A stretch of DNA of 64,000 nt from Siphonodentalium dalli (taxonomy: Eukaryota > Mollusca > Scaphopoda > Gadilida > Siphonodentaliidae). Made by a program: the position numbers and the translations under genes. Location of the stretch: contig CP136069.1 in NCBI GenBank assembly GCA_032622095.1, positions 154,617,043 to 154,681,042 of the forward strand, written 5' to 3'. How positions within the stretch are numbered: position 1 is the stretch's first letter; each line of letters starts with the position of its first letter. The notes beneath the pieces are model-generated. The model did no database searches, had not been told where the DNA came from, and saw nothing but the letters and a program-made list of their open reading frames with translations. This document shows positions 57,171-64,000 of this stretch, in pieces.

Positions 57171-57690
57171 ACAGGGCGTATAAGTCACAGCTATGCGTTA
57201 ATGAGCCAACGTCATCGCATTATTACCAGGGCCGTATACTGTAGGAATTGTATCTATATATCGAAGAGGCTATTTCCTTAGCGAAGCGTAAATGGCCGAG
57301 TCTTTGAGAATGATTGACTTTGTACATTCTGCAATCGCGTCTAAAATACTCACCGGTACGGAGTTGTAAAACGTTCGATAACCTCAAAGTATTGGAGAGG
57401 CACATATATACGTATAGGGTCCGTATCTGGTTTATATGCGCGGCGTCCAATTTGGATGGTGGTAATGGTTTCATAGTATTTCGAAAGAGCTTGTTGGAGA
57501 CCACCCTACAAAACCCCTTGTTCGAACGAATCGATCGAGGGCCGTTGAATTATATAGGGCATATTCGATCGTCACTGGGCGGTGGCCATTTTGGATCGGG
57601 GTGTGGGTTTCTGAGTATTTCGAAAGGTTGTCTTGGGAACCATGCACACTACCAAGCTGCAAGGCAAGTTCAGTACCCTCGTTAAGATGG
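57171..57690. other. Gene B intron, unknown repeat-like sequence
   Basis: Contains CCATTTTGGATCGGGGTGTG and GGTGGCC phrases reminiscent of the units at 12.0-12.5 kb. The relation is weak. Confidence 0.3.
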
Positions 57691-57694
57691 TCTT

Positions 57695-58400
57695 ACCGCT
57701 GCCATCACGTATTATCATATCCATAATGATCCAACCAATGGTGGCAGTCAAACAGTTCTTTGAATGTGTCAATATTTTCTGCTGCGACAATTTGTGCGGG
57801 CCGATTAATCCATGTAGTGATTACTCTTTGTGTAAAGAAATGTTTTCGAACATCTTTCTTGACACAATGTTTCAGTAATTTGTATTCGTGACATCGGCTG
57901 CCTTTGTGCAATGTGTTCTCAAATAAGTTATGTTTGTCGATGTTGTACATACCATGAGTTATTTTGTACACTTCTGTCGTGTTTCCTCTTTTTGTCTATA
58001 CTTTAGTGACATGAGGTTAGCCTTAACCAATCGATCCTTATAAGGAAGTTTCCAAAGCGATGGTATCATCTTGGCAGCTCTCCTCTATGTGCGCTCTATA
58101 CTTCTATAATGTATTAATACATAAACCGTTTCCATATTCTAACAAGGGTCTTATCAATGTCATCATTAAGATTGATGTTATATCTTTGTCTTTGTATTCG
58201 AATGATTTCTTTATTATGTGTAATATTTTATTAGCTTTCATCATTGTTTCATTTACGTGCTGGTCAAATTGAGATTGTCTTCGATATACACTCCAAGGTC
58301 TGTTTACCTATGAATCACACGCTTTACGTGTGTATCTGTCATAAAATATTTTTTGTTTGGGTTGTTGTGTCCAAATTACATAACGTGATTTAGTTAAACT
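57695..58400 (-). pseudogene. CR1-like LINE ORF2 C-terminal fragment, minus strand
   Basis: Minus-strand reading gives LGVYIEDNL, VNETMMKANKIL, FEYKDKD, LIRPLLEYGNGL, then YKITHGMYNIDKHNLFE and KKDVRKHFFTQRVITTW. This is the characteristic end of CR1/L2-type RTs (thumb plus the RxNFFxxRVxxxWN tail). Frames alternate, so it is dead. It lies inside gene B on the opposite strand. Confidence 0.8.
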
Positions 58401-59028
58401 TCAGTTACCAGTCGTTTGACCACTGACATCCGGTGTTTATTGAAGCCTGTATGTCACATGTATTTGTTGTACCGTAAATTTAAGGGTTTTGTCAGTGATT
58501 ATACATTCTGGTTTGGTGTAGACAATTTTCAAATGAATATGGACAGTTTGGTTTCTACGAATAATGCAGAATGAATTGTTACCGATAAAATTCTTAAATA
58601 TAAAACAAAATGTGTTTACCTCATATTCTGTGTACCAGTGACAGTGGACAGACCAGCGTGACAGGGGACTGAACTCTGTCGTACAGACCAGGGTAACTTG
58701 GGACTGAACTTTATCTCACAGGCCACCATAGCAGGGGACTGAACTCTGCCTTGAACTTGTCCACAGAACAGCACACTTTATTTTGACGATATAATACGAT
58801 TAGCCGCCTAAAATGCAGAATAAGGAACAAGTAACGGCCTAAAATGTCACAGAGGGGGGTATACCCTGCCCCATGAATGGTCTTCCTGTGACATTTCGGA
58901 AAGAGAGAGAACGAAATACCAAATATTGGCCCAATTGAACGTTGTTCTGTAATCTATGATACCGTATTGGGGGGGGGGTGTCACGGGACGAAATCTTCCA
59001 ACAAGCGTTTTACTATTTTTATCGACAG
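58401..59028. other. Gene B intron with a small tandem repeat
   Basis: A three-copy repeat of GGGGACTGAACTCTGTC with CAGACCAGGGT spacers (about 45 bp) lies at 58640-58752. The rest shows no feature. Confidence 0.5.
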
Positions 59029-59129
59029 AGAATCCGCTATTTCTTGGGAAGCGATACGTAAAAGACGATGATTACGCCGTGGCTCTTCTGTATGACGTCA
59101 ACGGATTTATAGCTGGTATCCAAACGGCC
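59029..59129 (+). CDS. Gene B exon (internal)
   Basis: A 101-nt exon between acceptor TTTATCGACAG and donor GTGAGT, phase 1 to phase 0. It reads NPLFLGKRYVKDDDYAVALL then YDVNGFIAGIQTA. The alternation of charged and hydrophobic residues suggests beta strands of a globular domain, and the sequence is rich enough in conserved-looking residues to be a real exon. The exit phase (0) matches both copies of the duplicated exon at 61660 and 61835. The family is not named; it resembles no domain recalled with certainty. Confidence 0.75.
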
Positions 59130-59153
59130 GTGAGTATAATACTGCTGTTTTCG

Positions 59154-59615
59154 ATGTGACCCGCCATATCAAATCCAGTCGTAAGTCGGATTTTTATACC
59201 CTGTGCCAATGCATTCTCTTATATATGCGAGTCGACCATAGGTCGCCTCGCATATATAAGAGAATGCATTGGCTTAACAATTTTGTATCATGTTTTTTAA
59301 ATAAATGTTTTTTACAATTTTTAGGACATAAAATAAAAAAAACATCCATTACCCTGCAGGGAGCCCCACACATATATAGAAACACATAGAAGAGTGTCGT
59401 CTGCTCATGTTTGTCTGGGGCTCTGTATGGGTGAAATTATAAAATTGTTAAAGAATACAAGAACAAATTATTAAAATTGTAAAAAATTGTTTGGCCAATG
59501 CATTCTCTTATATATGCGAGGCGACCTATGGTCGACTCGCATATATAAGAGAATGCATTGGCACAGGGTAAAACAAATCCCGACTTCCGACTGGATTTGA
59601 TATGGCGGGTCACAT
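59154..59615. mobile_element. Hairpin-ended MITE with longer inverted ends
   Basis: The core runs from CCCTGTG (59199) to CACAGGG (59568), with hairpins at 59206-59272 and 59495-59561, and TA directly outside both ends. The flanks are also inverted (GACCCGCCATATCAAATCCA at the left, its inverse at the right), so a larger element of about 460 bp may contain the core. It begins about 24 bases after the gene B donor. Confidence 0.85.
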
Positions 59616-60183
59616 ATTAGGTTTTGAACCCACGGCGACAATATAATACGATTAGCCACATGCATAAACGGGACAACAGAGAGATTCCGCTTCTAGCGAT
59701 GGCGAAGTGTATGGTTTGTACGTGTTTCCTTGGTAACTGTGTACTACGTAGGCTACATACACGTATTCATGTGTATTCGTGTGTATAATATGAATGAAGC
59801 TTGACGTCGTTATTGTTGCTTTTGACACTGTAACACCTTTGAGGGACGAAACGGAAGTTTCAATAAAACAAAGTGGAAGCAATAATAATTTGTGTATACA
59901 GTTCTGTATACCGTCGTAATTTTTGAGTATATGCAGAAGACACATTACATGGAATTCAGTTCCAAACTCCATGCAGGGCGTATCTTCCTTGATGACTCGG
60001 TAAGACCGCTGCTACCGGCAACATTTTACCCACATTAAATTTTGGTGGATTCCCGCGATGTTAATATATTATTAGGCGAACATAGCCACAATCATGTTTC
60101 TCTGATCAATCACACAAAATATTGAACACAATTTCTGTTCTTAATTAAGTTTGGAAAGACCGACTGTGATAGTTACAGTTATG
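59616..60183. other. Gene B intron, no recognised feature
   Basis: ATAATACGATTAGCC at 59641 repeats a phrase at 58794, just before the 59029 exon. Otherwise nothing was recognised. Confidence 0.4.
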
Positions 60184-60411
60184 CCCTGTGCCAATGCATT
60201 CTCTTATATATGCGAGTCGACCATAGGTCGCCTCGCATATATAAGAGAATGCATTGGCCTAAAAAAAATCTTTTTTTAACACTTTTTACCATTTTTCTTA
60301 CATTCTTTAACAATTTTTTAATTTTTAATGTGTTAAGCCAATGCATTCTCTTATATATGCGAGGCGACCTATGGTCGAATCGCATATATAAGAGAATGCA
60401 TTGGCACAGGG
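60184..60411. mobile_element. Hairpin-ended MITE, complete, 228 bp
   Basis: CCCTGTG, hairpin 60191-60257, AT-rich middle, hairpin 60338-60404, CACAGGG. With its flanks (GATAGTTACAGTTATG at the left, CCGTTCTGTTG at the right) it is an inverted copy of the 45784-46012 unit. Confidence 0.92.
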
Positions 60412-61237
60412 CCGTTCTGTTGTACCAAGTACCAAGCCGGTGACAGAGTCAGAAAGAAAGTATATGACTGGTGCGCTGTGGTAGAGATTGCTTTAGTGCA
60501 TAAGATCTTTGTAGAAAAACCAACACACTCGCATGAATGGTACTATATTTGACTCATAGCTTGTGATATGATAATTGACTCACCTCCATAACTCAGCACC
60601 ATGTCGCCTGCAACCACCAATTACTCAGCTTCCGGTGTACATAAAACAACAATGGACGTCTGATTTTTCGCTTGCGATTCCAATCTTATTCTGGAGAATT
60701 TTGTATGTTAAATTGAGTTACGCTTGATGTGAGGATGGATTCATAACATTTCTTAAATATCACGCAAGTTTTTCAACTACATTTTAAACTCACTACTAGT
60801 ATGTGATAACCTGACAAGTATTTACCTAACTTCGAGTGATCTGCTGTATGACGCGGACTGACGCCCGTTTATTTTGGTCACGCACAGTGAACACGAACTG
60901 TGACAACAATAGCTGTGTGTAATATGCCAATCTGAGAAAACGTCCCAACCTAAGTGTTTATCTGTGACACACCCTCTGTTGTGTATCGGTGCGATACTAA
61001 TTAGTAGAGGAAAATTGACATCGGTAACAGATAAAGGAATCTTATGAATCTTATGAAAACTTTGAATAACTCATATGTATTTATATATGCATTGATCACC
61101 ACATAGGATTGTTTTTATAAGATGACAACAATTGAGGAGTAGAAAATAAATACATTTAAAATATCGAAATGTAATAGTTCTGAGCGTTTAACCCTTCCAT
61201 GACTGGAGCTTCCTGAATGTTTTGCGAAAACTCTGTG
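60412..61237. other. Gene B intron, no recognised feature
   Basis: AT-rich intron without convincing exons or repeats. Confidence 0.4.
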
Positions 61238-61600
61238 CCATTCCATTTTGTTATATATGCGAGTCGACCATAGGTCGCCTCGCATATATAAGATAATACA
61301 TCAGCCTAACAAATTTTATAATATCTTTTATGATTGTTAAAGAATGTAAGAATAAATGACAAAAATGATAACAAAAATTGTTAAAGAATGATATAAATGA
61401 TATAAATTATGAAAATTGTTAAAGACTGGAAGAAAAAATGTTAAAAATTGATAAAGAATGTAACAAATACAATGATAAAAATTGTGAAAGAATGTAACAA
61501 AAAAATGTAAAACGTGATAAAAAAGTGGTAAGATTATAAAAAGAAAATGATAAAATTTGTTATAGATGCAGAATGTAAGAAAATAATATATAGACAATTA
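61238..61600. mobile_element. Hairpin-ended MITE, left end with expanded middle
   Basis: An eroded hairpin (61238-61304) is followed by many diverged copies of ATTGTTAAAGAATGTAAGAA, the middle piece of the MITE. It looks as if the interior was tandemly amplified. The right hairpin is absent. Confidence 0.75.
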
Positions 61601-61659
61601 TTACAAATGAGTAGAAATGGGAAACTCCATAGTCTGAACATTGCATGAATACATTACAG

Positions 61660-61762
61660 TTTTACCAAAGCGTTGCCAACATAGTTGTTCGCGAGAGCCA
61701 CCATGCAGCCGTTAATGTGGAAGACAACAGATACGTCATCACTGCGTACTTCGTTGATCCAT
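61660..61762 (+). CDS. Gene B duplicated exon, copy a
   Basis: A 103-nt exon between acceptor ACATTACAG and donor GTGAGT, phase 0 to phase 1. It reads FYQSVANIVVRESHHAAVNV then EDNRYVITAYFVDP. Copy b, 72 bases downstream, is identical in length, phases and most residues. Since 103 is not a multiple of three, splicing both copies together would shift the frame, so only one can be used per transcript. The family is unknown; HESHHA/RESHHA and YFVDP look like conserved anchors. Confidence 0.75.
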
Positions 61763-61834
61763 GTGAGTAATTGTTGTAAATTGTAATTAAAGTTGAATAT
61801 CTGTCTGAAATTTGTTTCCATGAATACGTTACAG

Positions 61835-61937
61835 TTTGACCAGAGTGTCGCCAACATAGTTATTCACGAGAGCCACCATGCAGCATATAATGTGGAAGGC
61901 GACAGATACGTCGTCACTGCGTACTTCGTCGATCCAT
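61835..61937 (+). CDS. Gene B duplicated exon, copy b
   Basis: A 103-nt exon between acceptor ACGTTACAG and donor GTAAGT, phase 0 to phase 1. It reads FDQSVANIVIHESHHAAYNV then EGDRYVVTAYFVDP. It differs from copy a at seven of 34 residues, and the flanking intron sequence is duplicated as well (ATTAAAG after both, TTCCATGAATAC or TTGCATGAATAC before both). Both copies are open with good splice sites, which argues that neither is yet dead. The next exon must start in phase 1 and was not found before the window ends. Confidence 0.75.
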
Positions 61938-61977
61938 GTAAGTTATTACTGTGAACTGTAATTAAAGGGAGACTGTA

Positions 61978-62213
61978 CACTAAATCCGGCCATTTATGGG
62001 ACCAGCTTTAATACTCAACAGAATATATCCAACAAAAGAATGATTTTGAGCCACGGATGAGTGCAAAATACACTCATGTGCTCTATGGACGATTCAAACA
62101 ACATGGTAATTATAATTAAAATGGATCGATTACTCCAGTCCTAAATGCATTTCCATTATAAATACCATGTTGAGTATAAAATGAGACGGTCCTACAAATG
62201 GCCGGATTTAGTG
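61978..62213. mobile_element. 236-bp MITE
   Basis: CACTAAATCCGGCCATTTAT plus GGGACC at the left is inverted at the right (GGTCCTACAAATGGCCGGAT plus TTAGTG). Inner pairs CAACATGGTA and TACCATGTTG also invert. It lies 40 bases after the copy b donor. Confidence 0.85.
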
Positions 62214-64000
62214 TGTGTGTAATAGGTTACACTGGTGTAAATGTTTTCCATAGGCCTCAGTGCTAACGTTTTAGCGTATAGTGTTGGCAATATAAATGTT
62301 GGGTCCAAAATTTTCTTTAAATCTGAAAAATTGACATTTTGGGAAACTTTTTACACACAAAAATATGTCTGTCTAGCAGGGAATTCGCCTTTAAATCTTA
62401 TGTTTTCGTAACTACTGTCAGAACCGCATAAAAAAATACAGTCATATTTTAGACCACACCAAAAATTTCAAACTTCACTACAAAGGGTTAATTCCTGTGC
62501 CAATGGTTATTTTACCTATGTGAAATCATAGGGAAGAGGTGTGATGATTTTTTCATGTGAAAAGCACACAAGGCTATTGACCAATCAGGGCCCAGTGTCT
62601 ATTTATTTTATTCTCTCCTATATATTCCTCCCGCATCCGCTAGATGTCACTCGGAACCTTATTTACACCAGTGTAACCAATACCCCATTAAGGGAGAGAC
62701 GCATGTTTTGCATAAATCCGACCAAAAATGGCAAGAGATTTTCAGGAAAGAAATCTGCTGGATCTATCTGGCGAAAAATCTTGAATTTCACATATCAGCA
62801 TCTTTATTGCATGTAGAATCTGAGCAAATTATTAAGAGCCGACAAAAACAATAGATTTTAATACATTTGAGATGTTGAATTTATTAATTTCTGTTTTATC
62901 CCTTTCGGTACCAAGAACTGCTAGAATATTTTTTTTATGTTTTATTGAAGAAACAATTATATAATACAGTTTACAAAACGTCATTCAGTTCTTTCGTTCT
63001 TCGCTCTATCGATTCACACTGGCCTCTGAGTTTACAATTTTGATCGTATACTTGTTTGAAACCGATTGGCAAACAATTTATCTTATTTTTCGACCAAATA
63101 TGCATGCAAGAAATCCAAAAGGGGTCACCCTACAGTTTTATGTTTTTATGGCTTGATTTTTTTTGTTTATATTTGTTTCATTTGCATTTATTTTTGTATG
63201 TTTCCGCTAGTGATTTATGAGCGTAGATTTAAAAGTGTTGACCAATCAGCTTCACAATTTGAATGTGGCTTATGATTATAATACATATGCTATAGAATTA
63301 GATCAGTTCATCTTCATTCATTTATTTTAAGTTGCCGCTTATTTGATATAAATAAGAACTATGATTGTGGAGTATCAGTGTGGTCTTATAACAGTATGCA
63401 TATTTACTCATATATACGTATACACACTAATACACATACATGCATATATACATATATACACAGATTTTACATGCATATGCACATATATACATATACGCAC
63501 GCATACATATACAGATTCGAATTATTCGAAAACTGTAATAGCATATCTATAGTCGACTAGTGGATGTTATCATACATCTCAATATCTTTTGGGCACACGA
63601 ACATATTTCTGCCTTATATATAGGTAATCTATGGGTAATACAAGACAGCCATAATTCGAGTCATGTGTTGTAGGGCATCGCCATGTGTTTATTTCAATGT
63701 ACAATGAAACAATCACAAATATGTAGTGGTAATCTTATACAATCATTTAGCTATTCTTCGGATACAATGTAATTTGAATTATTTTCAATTCCGCCTTCAA
63801 TACGTCTTTTCTGAAAGTCAATATTGGGGAGACTCTTTCTGATTCACATTGATTTTTTACTCGTGCTAGAAATGCTTCCAGGTATAGTTCTGTTTGTGCA
63901 AATGTATTGCTGTATTAGAGATTGTTTTTAAAGTAGGTTTAAGTTGCTGTCTTTTGTGGTATAAATCGGAATAAAAAATATGTTTTCCCAATTTAAGAGG
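62214..64000. other. Gene B intron or 3' flank, little recognised
   Basis: A CA/TA-rich microsatellite lies at 63395-63510. CCTGTGCCAATGG at 62497 may be a relic of the hairpin MITE end. No exon in the required phase was recognised. Confidence 0.4.
63395..63510. repeat. CATATA/CACATA microsatellite
   Basis: Mixed ACATATATACATATA and CACATACATGCATATA repeats. Low-complexity open frames over it are not genes. Confidence 0.85.

Noticed and set aside
59194-60443. Short frames reading MRVDHRSPRIYKRMHW in many places
   Set aside because: They are translations of the 67-bp hairpin MITE, found on both strands.

Overview
The window reads as a repeat-rich animal genome, most likely a marine invertebrate (mollusc- or annelid-like). 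This is inferred from introns with GT/AG boundaries, phase-1 cysteine-rich exons, CR1/L2-like and other LINEs, tRNA-derived SINEs, and very many foldback and hairpin elements. No bacterial-style gene organisation, rRNA or CRISPR was seen. The species cannot be fixed from the sequence alone.

Two host genes on the + strand can be supported. Gene A (about 3765-18830) has seven visible exons. Six are internal exons of 180, 189, 117, 210, 120 and 21 nt, all phase 1 at both ends, and five of these encode cysteine-rich modules. The seventh is a terminal exon that, in the same phase, ends with a hydrophobic tail and TAA at 18691-18693, followed by AATAAA at 18805. The product looks like a cysteine-rich extracellular protein with a GPI-type or membrane-anchoring tail; its 5' exons lie left of the window. 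Gene B (from about 51.5 or 52.4 kb past 61.9 kb) has exons at 52428-52507 and 59029-59129 and a tandemly duplicated 103-nt exon (61660-61762 and 61835-61937). The duplicates have the same phases (0 to 1), so including both would shift the frame; this points to mutually exclusive splicing. A 24-nt microexon at 51481-51504 may also belong to gene B.

Most of the rest is mobile or tandem DNA. 0.6-3.5 kb: a broken minus-strand LINE with a 15-bp minisatellite inside its ORF. 4.0-4.3 kb: a foldback MITE with a perfect 9-bp target duplication. 11.4-13.7 kb: a minus-strand LINE split by a 1.1-kb hAT-like insertion whose end sequence recurs in a 135-bp MITE at 14.08 kb with a perfect 8-bp duplication. 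19.33-23.88 kb: a 4.5-kb imperfect palindrome with a degenerate minisatellite core. 24.1-29.2 kb: a nearly intact LINE with an 1148-codon ORF2. The last two sit inside a block bounded by inverted copies of a 20-bp motif at about 19.05 and 29.8 kb. 41.9-44.8 kb: about 40 copies of a 61-bp satellite inside a terminal-inverted-repeat shell. 53.2-56.4 kb: a 3.2-kb foldback transposon.

Thirteen copies of a roughly 67-bp hairpin (18, 30, 40, 45-46, 50, 59-61 kb) mark an unusual MITE whose two ends are each hairpins. Stretches not listed (for example 31.5-33.6, 46.7-48.1 and 62.2-63.9 kb) show only AT-rich sequence without convincing genes.
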